Below, in pieces: positions 28,677 to 38,238 of a stretch of DNA of 64,000 nucleotides. Made by a program: the position numbers and the translations under genes. Source of the DNA: Pseudomonadales bacterium (GTDB taxonomy: Bacteria > Pseudomonadota > Gammaproteobacteria > Pseudomonadales > Ketobacteraceae). Under the pieces are notes generated by a model that was not told the origin of the DNA, did not search any database, and saw only the letters and a program-made list of their open reading frames with translations. Numbering within the stretch: position 1 is the first letter of the stretch; the number at the start of each line of letters is the position of its first letter. Location of the stretch: contig PAPM01000035.1 of NCBI GenBank assembly GCA_002708905.1, forward strand, positions 124,001 to 188,000. The letters run 5' to 3'.

Positions 28677-31190
28677 ATGAAAGCTCGCAGATCGACGGGG
28701 GCATCCCTCGGGGGATGGTATTGGCTGTGGATGATCCCCATTTTCGTTTGGTTCGCACTGCCGGCGTATGCTGAGGAGCCTCTGGAAAACTATCCGGTGG
28801 CATCGATACCGTTGAAAGCCGATGGCGTGAATCTGGCGCCTTATTTGTATTACTGGCGTGATAAGGATGCCGGGGCGTCCTTTGAGAAGGCGTTGTCCCA
28901 AGCCCGCCTGGGGAAGTTTAAACCCTTACCTGAAGGCTCTCCCAATCTGGGTTTCAAGAACGGCAGTTTCTGGTTCTTTGTCGGTTTGGCTAATCCCTTC
29001 AACTACAAACGGCTGTTATTTCTGGAGGTGGATTACGCCGCCCTGGATAAAGTGGAACTGTTCTGCTTCGGTGCCGGCCACACGCCGGTCTATTACCCGG
29101 CCGGGGATCATATCCAGTTTGACAGCCGGCCGGTTCAGGTGCGTAATTTCGTGTTTCCGCTGACGCTGGAAGCCTTTCAGTCGCTGGAGTGCCTCATGCG
29201 TCTGGAAACCTCCACCAACATTCTGGTGCCCATTCGGGTCTACGACAACCTTTCCTATATCGAACATTCCCAAATTGTCGAACGTTTGCTTGGGGGGATG
29301 TATGGGGTGGGTTTGGCATTGCTTCTGTATAACCTGATTCAATACATGCTCACCAAGAAAACGGTGTTTCTGTATTTCAGCCTCCACGTTACAGGCGGGA
29401 TGGCCTACATGACGTTTATGGATGGAACCTTTGCCCGTTATTGGATTGATCTCGAGTTACAGGATGTAGGAGTTCCCCTTGCAATCTGCCTGGGTATAGG
29501 TTCGGCGGTGCTGTTTGCCCGGGAATTCCTGGATATGAAGAATGCGCATAACCTGCTTAACCGGGTCGGAAACGGATTGCTTTATGTTATCGCCCTGTTG
29601 GCCGTGGTGTCGCTGTTTTCCCCTTTGAAGCCGGTACATATGCTGAGTGCTCTGATGACGTTGTTGGTATGCTGCTACCTGCTGTTGATCGGCGTAATCC
29701 GGTATCTGGACGGCTACAATCCAGCACGGGTTTATTTGCTGGGTTTCGGTACGGTTTTCCTGATGGTGATCTGGATTGTACTGAATATCTTTCTGGTACG
29801 ATCCGACGTGCGCTGGATTACCTACGGGGTCAACCTGGCCTGGATGTTTGAGTTGGTGGTGTTGTCTGTGGTCATCAGTAGCCGGATCAAGACCATTGAA
29901 ATCGAGCATGTAAACATGAATGAGCAGATGCGTCTGATCAAGGATGAAAGCCACACCAAAACGGAATTTCTGGCCAAGGTCAGTCACGAAATCAGAACAC
30001 CGATGAACGGTATGCTGGGGCTGGTTGAGTTGATCCAGGAAACGCCGTTAAACAAAGACCAGAAACGCTATGTGAGTGCTATCCAGAATGCCGGCCGTGG
30101 ATTGCTGGAAGTAATCAACGATGTGTTGGACTTTTCCCGTATGGAAGCGGGAAAGATGGTATTGAATGAAGAAGAATTCAATCTGCAGGAAATGTTGTCC
30201 GACGCCTGCTCGATCTACGAATTCGATGCCCGTCACAAGGGGCTGGAACTGGGTTGTATCATCTCCCCCGGCACACCATTGCACTTGATCGGTGATAACG
30301 TGAGGATTCGGCAGATATTTCTGAACACTTTATCCAATGCGTTAAAGTACACTGAGAAGGGCTATGTGCATATTAATGTTCACCTGACCGATCATATTCA
30401 CAACGACCGCTTGGTAATTCGGTTTGAAGTGGAAGATTCCGGTATGGGAATCGCCCAGGAGGACCAGGCTCTGTTGTTCCAGTCCTATAGCCAGGTGAAC
30501 CGAATCAGCAGCCGCTCCGCCCGGGTGAGTACTGGGCTGGGACTGGCCATCAGCCAACAACTGGTGAAGCTGATGGGTGGAGAAATGGGGGTTAAAAGTG
30601 AATTGGGCGCAGGTTCCTGCTTCTGGTTTGATATTCCCCTGGCACTGCCGGAGGATGTGGCGGTGGCCGATAAGGCCATCGTGTTGGATCTGTTTCACGG
30701 AGAGTCGTTGGAGCCTCAGCTCCTAACACCAGAGCAGACCCCACAGCAGGCCCCTGAGCCCGTTCAAGCTGATCAGTTTCGCAGCGGCGACCGGGACGCG
30801 CCGTTCCGGGTTCTGCTGGTGGAGGATAATGAAATCAACCAGAATGTGATGGTTGAGTTTTTGAAAAAGATGAGCGTCTCTCCCGACCTGGCGGAGAACG
30901 GTCGCGCAGCGATAGAGAAGGTCCAAAAGAGTAGCCACGGTTACGATTTGATTCTGATGGATTGTGAAATGCCGGTGATGGATGGATATGAGGCGGCAGC
31001 CAGGATACTGAAGTGGCAGAAAGCGAAGGGCATGCAGTCAACCCCGATCATCGCGCTGACCGCCCATGCGATGGAAAAGCATCGTGAGTTGGCGTTGGAT
31101 TCCGGGATGGTGGATTTCCTCAGCAAACCGATTTCCTATGCCCAGCTGTTTGCAGTGCTCAGCCGCTTTCTGGAGCTGAAAGTGGCCTGA
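28677..31190 (+). CDS. Hybrid histidine kinase with 7TMR-DISM sensor
   Basis: This 837-residue membrane kinase has a signal peptide (about 1-33), a periplasmic 7TMR-DISM extracellular domain (about 45-190) and seven membrane helices (about 205-400). HisKA follows with the phospho-acceptor His near 436 (SHEIRTPMN), then HATPase (about 500-650), a Pro/Gln-rich linker and a C-terminal receiver (about 712-837, Asp near 762). The sensor half resembles the cyclase at 11441, suggesting related signals feeding two outputs. ATG 28677 is preferred to the GTG one codon earlier. No Hpt or separate regulator follows directly; the AraC-type gene lies 102 bases downstream. Confidence 0.9.
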   Translation: MKARRSTGASLGGWYWLWMIPIFVWFALPAYAEEPLENYPVASIPLKADGVNLAPYLYYWRDKDAGASFEKALSQARLGKFKPLPEGSPNLGFKNGSFWFFVGLANPFNYKRLLFLEVDYAALDKVELFCFGAGHTPVYYPAGDHIQFDSRPVQVRNFVFPLTLEAFQSLECLMRLETSTNILVPIRVYDNLSYIEHSQIVERLLGGMYGVGLALLLYNLIQYMLTKKTVFLYFSLHVTGGMAYMTFMDGTFARYWIDLELQDVGVPLAICLGIGSAVLFAREFLDMKNAHNLLNRVGNGLLYVIALLAVVSLFSPLKPVHMLSALMTLLVCCYLLLIGVIRYLDGYNPARVYLLGFGTVFLMVIWIVLNIFLVRSDVRWITYGVNLAWMFELVVLSVVISSRIKTIEIEHVNMNEQMRLIKDESHTKTEFLAKVSHEIRTPMNGMLGLVELIQETPLNKDQKRYVSAIQNAGRGLLEVINDVLDFSRMEAGKMVLNEEEFNLQEMLSDACSIYEFDARHKGLELGCIISPGTPLHLIGDNVRIRQIFLNTLSNALKYTEKGYVHINVHLTDHIHNDRLVIRFEVEDSGMGIAQEDQALLFQSYSQVNRISSRSARVSTGLGLAISQQLVKLMGGEMGVKSELGAGSCFWFDIPLALPEDVAVADKAIVLDLFHGESLEPQLLTPEQTPQQAPEPVQADQFRSGDRDAPFRVLLVEDNEINQNVMVEFLKKMSVSPDLAENGRAAIEKVQKSSHGYDLILMDCEMPVMDGYEAAARILKWQKAKGMQSTPIIALTAHAMEKHRELALDSGMVDFLSKPISYAQLFAVLSRFLELKVA

Positions 31191-31213
31191 TCCACTGGAC
31201 TTTTGTGCTGGGC

Positions 31214-31219
31214 TATAAT
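31214..31219 (+). promoter_or_regulatory. Possible -10 element for the AraC-type gene
   Basis: A perfect TATAAT lies 73 bases before the ATG at 31293. No good -35 sits at the expected distance, so a regulator-dependent promoter or chance match are both possible. A separate TTGACA occurs at 31258-31263. Confidence 0.3.
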
Positions 31220-31292
31220 GATACTGAGTGTCTATGGCATGATATGGGTTGCGTAAATTGACATTATTAGAGCTGATAATAAATTGCACAAA

Positions 31293-32312
31293 ATGAAAGA
31301 GCGTTTGGTACCGGCTGCCATCATTCCCGCGATTATGGATCTTGCGATCAAGAATCGTTTGAACATGGAACAGATTCTTGAGCGGGCTAAAGTGGACCTG
31401 TCGCTTGAGCAGAAAGCCGGGGCTTTCTTAAGCGTCTCACAACAAATGCGTATTCTGGATGCCGCCTATGAGGTGATGGATAACCCGGCATTTGGGTTGT
31501 TGCTGGGGGAGGCGATCCAATACCACAGCCTTGACCTTCTGGGACAATTAATCGCAACCAGCCAGAACATCCAGGAGGCGCTGGATGAGTTGTTTCAGTT
31601 CAAAGACTTGATCACGCCGTTTACCGAGTTTTCGCTTGAGGAAAAAGGCGCTGACGCTGTACTCAGCTACCAGATCGATACGACGATGGTAACGCAGCAT
31701 TTACCCAGTCACTATGATCTGGTGGCTGCTACTGTGGTGTCCATTGCCAATGCCCTGGTTGAGGATAGTCTGAAACTAAAGAAGGTCCGGTTCTCTCATT
31801 CCCAGCCTGAGTACCTGGAGGATTATCATCGGGTTTTTGGCGATTGTGTTGAATTTGGCTGCAACAGTAATGAAATCGTATTCGACCAGGGGCAGTTGAG
31901 TCAGCCATTATTAACATCGTACCCGGATTACCATGAAGGGGTCAGGGCTCTGGCGGCGGAAAGATTGCGTTCGATAGAAAGCCGGGAGTCCTTATCGGCG
32001 AAAGTGAGCTATTTCATCAGCAGGAATCTGGGAACCGATCTGTCGTCATTGGAAGACGTGGCGGCGCATTTTAATATGACTGCGCGCACTCTGCAGAGAA
32101 AGTTGAAGCTTGAACAGACTTCCTTTGTTGCTCTCCGCGATGCCTGCAGGCATGAGCGGGCACTGCGAGATTTGGCAGACCCATCGATTGATATCGACGG
32201 CCTGGCTGAGCTGCTGGGTTTTTCCGACACCTCGAATTTCTACCATGCATTCAAGCGTTGGCAGGGGGTGTCTCCCGGGGCCTATCGTAAGCAGGTGCTG
32301 GCAGAACGCTGA
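31293..32312 (+). CDS. AraC-family transcriptional regulator
   Basis: This is a DNA-binding regulator with an N-terminal effector domain of the OruR/arabinose-binding type (about 15-200) and a C-terminal AraC double helix-turn-helix (about 235-335). The second HTH shows the typical LAELLGFSDTSNFYHAFKRW segment. The ATG at 31293 gives 339 residues; a TTG three codons earlier is the only other near start. It converges with the hydrogenase operon, 20 bases between stops. The target genes cannot be read from sequence; the kinase upstream or the hydrogenase are candidates by position only. Confidence 0.9.
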   Translation: MKERLVPAAIIPAIMDLAIKNRLNMEQILERAKVDLSLEQKAGAFLSVSQQMRILDAAYEVMDNPAFGLLLGEAIQYHSLDLLGQLIATSQNIQEALDELFQFKDLITPFTEFSLEEKGADAVLSYQIDTTMVTQHLPSHYDLVAATVVSIANALVEDSLKLKKVRFSHSQPEYLEDYHRVFGDCVEFGCNSNEIVFDQGQLSQPLLTSYPDYHEGVRALAAERLRSIESRESLSAKVSYFISRNLGTDLSSLEDVAAHFNMTARTLQRKLKLEQTSFVALRDACRHERALRDLADPSIDIDGLAELLGFSDTSNFYHAFKRWQGVSPGAYRKQVLAER

Positions 32313-32332
32313 CGGCTTTTTTATTCAATGAT

Positions 32333-32803
32333 TTACGAGAAATCGCATTGCCTGAGCCGGTGGGCCAGCTGAAGCTTGGCCTGTTCAATTGCGCGCAGAA
32401 CATCACTTGATAGTGTGCTCCCCAAACTGAATTCTGTTCCGCGAATGCCCAACAGGTAACAGGGGGGGGCTGGTTTATTCAGGGTACTTTCGAACAGGAA
32501 CAGCAAGCTTTCAGCGGTAACACTATGACTGCTGAACATGAGCTGGCTGCCTACCGGGATCGGCTGCCAGAGGACCGGCTTTTCAGTATTGCTATGGCAA
32601 TCTATAAAAACGCCAAGATCACTGCCATCCAAATCAAATATGTGTTCCGGCTCCAGTTGAAAATCATAGGTCAGGCGTAGCTCCAGGCCATCCGCTAGTC
32701 TGCTGTGATCGCTGAAGTAATCCTGCGCCCATCGATACAGCGTTTCTCCCGCCGCGTCGTCACCACGGTCCGGATTACCAAAGAAAAACAGACTAATCAG
32801 CAT
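32333..32803 (-). CDS. hoxW: Hydrogenase maturation protease (HoxW-like)
   Basis: This protease clips the C-terminal peptide from the hydrogenase large subunit after nickel insertion. The ATG at 32803 gives 156 residues beginning MLISLFFFGNPDRGDD, which is the family's GNxxRGDD-type N-terminus with the metal-sensing Asp. Asp and His positions further on (FIDCHS, SSHSVT) also fit. It overlaps hoxH by 11 bases and is the last gene of the hox operon. An in-frame GTG/ATG further upstream lies inside hoxH and is unlikely. Confidence 0.85.
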   Translation of the reverse strand: MLISLFFFGNPDRGDDAAGETLYRWAQDYFSDHSRLADGLELRLTYDFQLEPEHIFDLDGSDLGVFIDCHSNTEKPVLWQPIPVGSQLMFSSHSVTAESLLFLFESTLNKPAPPCYLLGIRGTEFSLGSTLSSDVLRAIEQAKLQLAHRLRQCDFS

Positions 32804-34241
32804 GGACCAGGTTCCCGTCACTGTTTCGCAGCAGGCTTTGCAGGCGTTTGCCATCGCTTTCGCGCAGTTCCAGCTCCAGCGGCATGCGGCCAGCGGCGTG
32901 GGTGGCGCAGGACAGGCAGGGATCGTAGGCGCGGATGGCCACTTCCACCAGGTTGAGTAGCTCCGGGGTTAATGTCTTACCATCAAGGTGCTCATTGGCT
33001 ACCTTCCTGATGCTCTCGTTCATGGCCTGGTTGTTATTGGTGGTAGATACGATCAGATTGGCCATGGTCACCTGGTCGTCGTCGTTGATTCGATAGTGGT
33101 GGATCAAAGTGCCCCGTGGTGCTTCAATGATGCCGACGCCTTCACGGCGTTTATTGCCCTGGTTTAGCAGGTCATCGGACAGCAATGCAGGGTTCTCCAA
33201 CAGCTTCTTGATCGCTTCCGCACAATGCAAGGCTTCAATCATTCTGGACCAGTGATAGGCCAGGGGCGCCTGCACGGGCGTGCCCAAGGTGTTGATGTAC
33301 TCCTGGCGACGTTGCTCCGCTTTGGGCGTATCGATATGGCTGCAGGTATTGAGCCGTGCCAAAGGACCCACCCGATACCAACCTGTTTCCGGTTCCAGAT
33401 TACTCAGAAACGGAAATTTCATGTAACTCCAGGATTTTACCTGCTCCTTCAGGAGAGTGTGATATTGAGGGCAGGGGTGTCGGTGGGTGGTTTTGCCTTC
33501 CGGGTCGACCACCTTGAGCTCACCATCGTATAGTTCAAGCTGGTCCTGAGGTCCGACCAACGACATGAAAGCGGCCGGTGCGGTTCCAAAATTGTCGTGG
33601 AACGGGCGGTTGCGCAGATAGAGATTTTTTACCGTTTGCACGGTGTCGTCACACCAATCAATAATATCGCCCACCTGTTGTTGGAAGGGACGAATTTTTT
33701 CTGCCGTCAGCGGTTGGTTCATACCTCCGGGAACGGCCGCGATACCATGAATGCGTTTGCCTGAAATGGCTTCGATAACCTGTTGGCCGAACTTGCGAAT
33801 CTTGACCCCGTGGAGAGCCAGCGCCTGATGATGATTGATAACGGCGACTATATTTCGTTTGGCGGTATCGCTGTCAAAACCAAACAACAGGTCCGGTGAT
33901 GCCAGGTGAAAGAAATGCAGCGCATGGGATTGCAGCACCTGGGCAAAATGCATCAGCTTGCGTAATGCCAGGGCGGCTTCGGTCAGCTGGTCAACGCCGG
34001 CTATCTGGTCAATGGCTTTGGCCGCAGCCAGGTGATGGCTTACCGGGCAAATGCCGCAGAGCCGCTGCACCACCAGCGGTAACTCCCAATAGGGGCGACC
34101 CTGGATAAATTTTTCAAAGCCGCGGAACTCCACAATATGCAGACGGGCTTCGGTAATATGGTTGTCGTCATCCACCATCAAGGTGACTTTGCCATGACCT
34201 TCCACCCGGCTCACCGGATCAATGGCGACGCGCCTTGCCAT
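32793..34241 (-). CDS. hoxH: HoxH, large [NiFe] subunit of NAD-linked hydrogenase
   Basis: HoxH carries the nickel-iron active site of the cytoplasmic bidirectional NAD-linked hydrogenase. The 482-residue product has the L1 motif RLCGICPVSHH (Cys62 and Cys65) and the L2 motif DPCLSCATH near residues 440-448; together the four Cys bind Ni and Fe. About 34 residues follow the L2 His, the extension that HoxW would remove. The start overlaps the hoxY stop by one base (TGATG). All active-site ligands are present, so it should be functional if hyp maturation genes exist elsewhere. Confidence 0.95.
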   Translation of the reverse strand: MARRVAIDPVSRVEGHGKVTLMVDDDNHITEARLHIVEFRGFEKFIQGRPYWELPLVVQRLCGICPVSHHLAAAKAIDQIAGVDQLTEAALALRKLMHFAQVLQSHALHFFHLASPDLLFGFDSDTAKRNIVAVINHHQALALHGVKIRKFGQQVIEAISGKRIHGIAAVPGGMNQPLTAEKIRPFQQQVGDIIDWCDDTVQTVKNLYLRNRPFHDNFGTAPAAFMSLVGPQDQLELYDGELKVVDPEGKTTHRHPCPQYHTLLKEQVKSWSYMKFPFLSNLEPETGWYRVGPLARLNTCSHIDTPKAEQRRQEYINTLGTPVQAPLAYHWSRMIEALHCAEAIKKLLENPALLSDDLLNQGNKRREGVGIIEAPRGTLIHHYRINDDDQVTMANLIVSTTNNNQAMNESIRKVANEHLDGKTLTPELLNLVEVAIRAYDPCLSCATHAAGRMPLELELRESDGKRLQSLLRNSDGNLVHAD

Positions 34242-34795
34242 CAGTCAAACCTCCTGATCGTATAGTTCAGCTGAGGTTCCCTGTTCTCCAGCACTGCCTG
34301 AATCAACTCCAGAAACGCTGCCGCTGGCGGAGGGCAACCCGGCAGGAAGAAATCAATTTTCACTTCCGTCTGTAACGGCGTGACTTTGGGCAACAAAGCG
34401 GGTAACTCGGGGTCACTGGGAATTTGAGCGTCCACTACACCTATGCCGTTTAGATAGGATTCTTCCAGACATTCCTGCAGTGAAAAATGATTACGCATGG
34501 CTGGAACGCCACCGTTGATGGCGCAGGCGCCTACTGCAACCAGATAAGTGCAGTGTTGCCGGAACTGATGCAGTACCTCACGGTTTTCCTCGTTGCAGAG
34601 ACCGCCTTCCACCAAACCGATATCACACTGGGAAACCGTTTTGATATCCGTCAGGGGGGAACGGTCAAACTCAATAGTTTCAATCAAGGGCACGATGGCT
34701 TCATCCATATCCAGGAATGACATATGACAACCGAAGCAGCCCGCCAGCGAGCAGGTGGCAACACGTACTTTCCTGGCAGGCACGCTATGGTTCAT
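34241..34795 (-). CDS. hoxY: HoxY, small [NiFe] hydrogenase subunit
   Basis: HoxY holds the [4Fe-4S] cluster next to the NiFe site. The ATG at 34795 has a strong AGGAGG five bases upstream and gives 184 residues beginning MNHSVPARKVRV; longer in-frame starts lie within hoxU and lack this site. Cluster ligands are visible in CSLAGCFGCHMSFLD (near residues 15-29), in the later GACAINGG segment and in PGCPPP. It overlaps hoxU by 11 bases and hoxH by one. Confidence 0.94.
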   Translation of the reverse strand: MNHSVPARKVRVATCSLAGCFGCHMSFLDMDEAIVPLIETIEFDRSPLTDIKTVSQCDIGLVEGGLCNEENREVLHQFRQHCTYLVAVGACAINGGVPAMRNHFSLQECLEESYLNGIGVVDAQIPSDPELPALLPKVTPLQTEVKIDFFLPGCPPPAAAFLELIQAVLENREPQLNYTIRRFD

Positions 34796-35516
34796 CCTGG
34801 CCTCCTTCATCACGGCGATGGTTGCCCTGGGTATGGATGGGTATCTTGTCGTAGAGACGCTCACCGGCTATGTCGGGATAATTACCGGCTTTGGGGAGGA
34901 TGCATCCTACCGGACAAATGTGAGCCGCGCGGTCGTCCATGGATGCATTGGTCGACCCGAGTTGGCCGTTGTGACTGCGAAATGCCAGATGGGTATCCTG
35001 CCCGCGACCTGCCAACAGGTAAACGCTTTTCAGGTCCTGCTCCTGGGAGGCCCGTCCACAAAGATCGCATTGAATGCAACGATCCTGGTCAATGAACAGC
35101 TGTGAGTGGCTGCCATCCTGTTGGCGTAGCGGTGAGAAAGGGTCATAGTGATAATGGGTCATGCCCAGGTCATAAGCCAGTGCTTGAAGCTGGCAATTAC
35201 CGCTGACTTCGCAACTGGGACAATAATGATTTCCCTCTGCAAACAAAAGCTGAATTAAACGCAATCTTGATTGGCGCAACTCCGCCGTATCGGAGTAGAC
35301 CTCAAGTTTGTCTTCTGCCGGCTGGGTGCAAGCCGAGACGGTTTTGCCTTTTACATCGACAACACACAAACGGCAACTGCCATGGGCTTTGAAATCCGGG
35401 TGAAAGCAGAGGTGGGGAATGTAATATCCGGCTTTGTGAGCCGCCTGCAATATGCTGTCGCCTTTGCTGAAGGCGATCGGGTTTCCGTCAAGCTGAAACA
35501 TCAGTTGATTACTCAT
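34785..35516 (-). CDS. hoxU: HoxU, iron-sulfur diaphorase subunit
   Basis: HoxU wires the NAD site to the hydrogenase through several clusters. In the 243-residue product the [2Fe-2S] ligands Cys37, Cys48, Cys51 and Cys63, the His97/Cys99/Cys102/Cys108 cluster and a C-terminal set Cys147, Cys150, Cys153 with Cys201 or Cys205 are visible. The last motif reads CIQCDLCGRA rather than the commoner CIQCGRCVRA, a small departure. The gene overlaps hoxF by eight bases. It is homologous to the N-terminal part of NuoG. Confidence 0.93.
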   Translation of the reverse strand: MSNQLMFQLDGNPIAFSKGDSILQAAHKAGYYIPHLCFHPDFKAHGSCRLCVVDVKGKTVSACTQPAEDKLEVYSDTAELRQSRLRLIQLLFAEGNHYCPSCEVSGNCQLQALAYDLGMTHYHYDPFSPLRQQDGSHSQLFIDQDRCIQCDLCGRASQEQDLKSVYLLAGRGQDTHLAFRSHNGQLGSTNASMDDRAAHICPVGCILPKAGNYPDIAGERLYDKIPIHTQGNHRRDEGGQDEP

Positions 35517-37188
35517 GATGTTCTACCAGGTTTAAAAAGTTCAGGATGGGTAGGCCGGCGGTTTTGCCCAAACCGCAATGACTGGTCTGTTGCATCAGTT
35601 GTGCGAGTTCAATCATATCGGATTTGTTTTGTTCCTTCAGCGTGGGCTGATGTTCGTAGCGCTCCAGCAAATTGCACATGGCCACGGTGCCTGCACGGCA
35701 GGGGGTGCAGAACCCACAGCTTTCATGACGAAAGAACTGGATGAAGTTACGCGTGATGTCCATCAGCGAACGGGAGCGATTGAATACCATTACTGAGCCG
35801 CCCCGGCCCGGGTTTTCAAAATCCAGTGGCGTGTCAAATTGATGTGGAAGGTACAACGCGCCTGATGGCCCGCCAGCCTGGACACAGAGTGTGTCTTTGG
35901 CGTCACACAATGCCAATAACTCTCTGACTGGTGTGCCCTGCGGCAGTTCGTATAACCCAGGTTGCTGACAATCGCCCGAGACGCTGTGCAAACGGGAACC
36001 CGGACTCTTTTCTGTGCCGACGGATTTAAAGGCTTTACTGCCTTGCTGCAGAATATAGGTGGCAGCCACAAAGGTTTCCACATTGTTCACCACAGTGGGC
36101 TTATCAAACAGGCCTTTCTCGCCGGGAAAAGGAGGCTTGGGGGTTGGGATACCGCGCTTGCCGGCCAGGGATTCAATCATCGCGGACTCCTCACCACAAA
36201 TATAGGCTCCGGCTCCCAAATGCAACTCAATATCGAAATCAGCGTTGAGGTAGCCTTGTTCGCGCCATCGTTGCAATCCCTTTTCGATAGGCTGATACAG
36301 GTAGAGGTATTCACCACGCAAGTAGATAAAGCCTCTGACCGCGCCTACCGCCAGCGCGGCAATGATCATGCCTTCGATCATCTGATCGGTCTGTTGACTC
36401 AGGTAGTAGCGATCTTTAAAAGTGCCGGGCTCACCTTCATCCGCATTGCAGGCAATGTATTTTATTGGCTCATTTTGCTGTTCACACCAATGCCATTTAA
36501 AGGCAGTGGGAAAACCTGCACCACCCATACCGCGCAGGCCGGCGTCACCTATCAGATCGATGATCTGTTCCCGACTCAGGGATTTGGCCTGTGCGATGCC
36601 CTGACCTGCTTGATAAGGGTAGGCGGTCAGCGGACCTTTATGGCGAATCAGGTTGTTCACTGCAAACCAGGATCGCGGCCAGTCCTGCAACGGGGCACCC
36701 CGGCGAATCAGTTGACAGAAATCATTGACGTTGTCTGCCGTCAGTCGGGTAACCGGAAATCCATTTACCAAAAGTGAAACCGGGTGATCACTGAGGCCAA
36801 TGCAGGAGGTGGTTTCAATTTTACAGTCGCAACCGCAAAGTTTTTCCTTCACCTGCTCGATCAGCTCATTTACTCCGGCGTGCTGCTCAATAATGTTGTC
36901 GGCGAAGCGCAAATGATAGCGGCAGGGTTTGGCTTCCTCCAGGAAGAGGTAAAACGATATCAGTGCCCGCAGGTCTGCAATGTGGACGCCGGACTTGCGG
37001 GACAGCCACTCTTGCATGGGGAGTGAGATATGGCCAAAGAGTTGTTGCAGAATAACCAGGTTTTGCAAAACGCGTTCAGGTAAAAACGGGTTATGATAAT
37101 GGCGGAGCAGGGTCTGTTCAGCCAGGTCGGTGCTCCAGGATGGGAAATCACTTTTCGCGGTTAACCAATCATTTATGGGATTCACCAA
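35509..37188 (-). CDS. hoxF: HoxF, NAD- and FMN-binding diaphorase subunit
   Basis: HoxF binds NAD(H) and FMN and exchanges electrons with HoxU. The 559-residue product has a NuoE-like thioredoxin-fold domain (about 20-155) and a NuoF-like domain with the FMN/NAD motifs [21 protein letters not shown] and GAGAYICGEES. A C-terminal [4Fe-4S] motif SCGFCTPCRAG and a later Cys follow. No ATG begins the frame: TTG 37188 and GTG 37185 are adjacent candidates, with GAGG about 13 bases upstream. It is the first hox gene and lies 78 bases after glk. No hoxI or hoxE is present. Confidence 0.93.
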   Translation of the reverse strand: MVNPINDWLTAKSDFPSWSTDLAEQTLLRHYHNPFLPERVLQNLVILQQLFGHISLPMQEWLSRKSGVHIADLRALISFYLFLEEAKPCRYHLRFADNIIEQHAGVNELIEQVKEKLCGCDCKIETTSCIGLSDHPVSLLVNGFPVTRLTADNVNDFCQLIRRGAPLQDWPRSWFAVNNLIRHKGPLTAYPYQAGQGIAQAKSLSREQIIDLIGDAGLRGMGGAGFPTAFKWHWCEQQNEPIKYIACNADEGEPGTFKDRYYLSQQTDQMIEGMIIAALAVGAVRGFIYLRGEYLYLYQPIEKGLQRWREQGYLNADFDIELHLGAGAYICGEESAMIESLAGKRGIPTPKPPFPGEKGLFDKPTVVNNVETFVAATYILQQGSKAFKSVGTEKSPGSRLHSVSGDCQQPGLYELPQGTPVRELLALCDAKDTLCVQAGGPSGALYLPHQFDTPLDFENPGRGGSVMVFNRSRSLMDITRNFIQFFRHESCGFCTPCRAGTVAMCNLLERYEHQPTLKEQNKSDMIELAQLMQQTSHCGLGKTAGLPILNFLNLVEHHE

Positions 37189-37266
37189 AACACTGCGGCC
37201 TCATTCCTGTTGCTTACTGAAAGAACTATCCATTGGTTCATATGGAATTAGCATGCATAGTTACTG

Positions 37267-38214
37267 TTACCGTTTTGCCATCTGTCGCATGCAAAATGTT
37301 GCAGCGCCCAGCAGCGGTGCATCCGGCTCCTGACACATAGCAACCGGCACAGCTCGCAATCGTTCTATATACTCATTCTTTTTTTCAATATAATCAATAT
37401 GCTCCTGCCTGAAAAACAGATCACCCAGTTTGGGCGGAATGCCGCCTGCCAGGATTACGCCTCCCCAGGCCAGGTATTGCAGCACCAGGTTGCCGGCCTC
37501 AGCGTAAATCGCCTGGGCAAACAACTCCATGCAGCGGGCACTGTTGCTGGCAGGATCGTTGACTGCAGTCAGGCCGAGGGTTTCATTATCTGGTACCGCT
37601 TCCCCGGGAAACATGGTTTCGTAGAGGCGGGCAAACCCTGATCCAGAGAACCAGTTCTCCCAACTGGGAGGGTAATGGTGTTGCTGCCAATGCTTGAAAA
37701 CCAGCTCTGCACTGGTAGGATTGAACGGGGCAATGGTTTTGTGTCCGCCTTCTGTTCCCTGAATTACAAAGCTATCCAGAAAGGGGATAATGCAAGCCTG
37801 TCCCAACCCAGTGCCCGGACTGATGACAATAACAGGTTGGGTGAAATTTAGTCCATTGCCGCGCAGAGACAGCAGGCGAGACTGTACTGCAGGGCTGGTC
37901 ATTCCCCATGCGGTTCCCTGCAGGTCATTAAATACGTGAATGAACGCCAGTTTAAGGCGATGTTGCAGGGCTTCACCGTCGATTAACCAATCGAGATTGG
38001 TCATTTGGCAACGAATCGCGTTGTCCACGGGGCCTGCTACGGCGATCGTTGCGCAGTCCGGGGTGGGTTGTTGGCGGAGGAAATCATCCACCACAGCATC
38101 AAAGTCGCTATAATTACTGTTAATAACCGTACGGCGGTGAATAAAATCACCTTTATGATTCATCAACGCCAGTTGCGTTTTGGTCCCGCCGACATCCGCG
38201 AGCAGTGCAAGCAT
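37267..38214 (-). CDS. glk: Glucokinase
   Basis: Glk phosphorylates glucose to glucose-6-phosphate with ATP. The 315-residue product has the phosphate-binding N-terminus LLADVGGTKTQLAL, a central FNDLQGTAWG segment and SPGTGLGQA and EGGHKTIAP motifs typical of the E. coli-type glucokinase (321 residues). It lies upstream of hoxF on the same strand with a 78-base gap, so co-transcription is possible. It would use glucose released by MalQ and GH57 activity. It is divergent from glgP. Confidence 0.93.
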   Translation of the reverse strand: MLALLADVGGTKTQLALMNHKGDFIHRRTVINSNYSDFDAVVDDFLRQQPTPDCATIAVAGPVDNAIRCQMTNLDWLIDGEALQHRLKLAFIHVFNDLQGTAWGMTSPAVQSRLLSLRGNGLNFTQPVIVISPGTGLGQACIIPFLDSFVIQGTEGGHKTIAPFNPTSAELVFKHWQQHHYPPSWENWFSGSGFARLYETMFPGEAVPDNETLGLTAVNDPASNSARCMELFAQAIYAEAGNLVLQYLAWGGVILAGGIPPKLGDLFFRQEHIDYIEKKNEYIERLRAVPVAMCQEPDAPLLGAATFCMRQMAKR

Positions 38215-38238
38215 GCTGTAACCAACTCCTTTAACGCC

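Noticed and set aside
32313-32332. T-run after the AraC-type gene as a terminator
   Set aside because: The run of T is present but no stable stem precedes it.
35962-36777. 271-codon frame on the plus strand inside hoxF
   Set aside because: Opposite the NAD/FMN-binding part of hoxF; no domain and no ribosome site.
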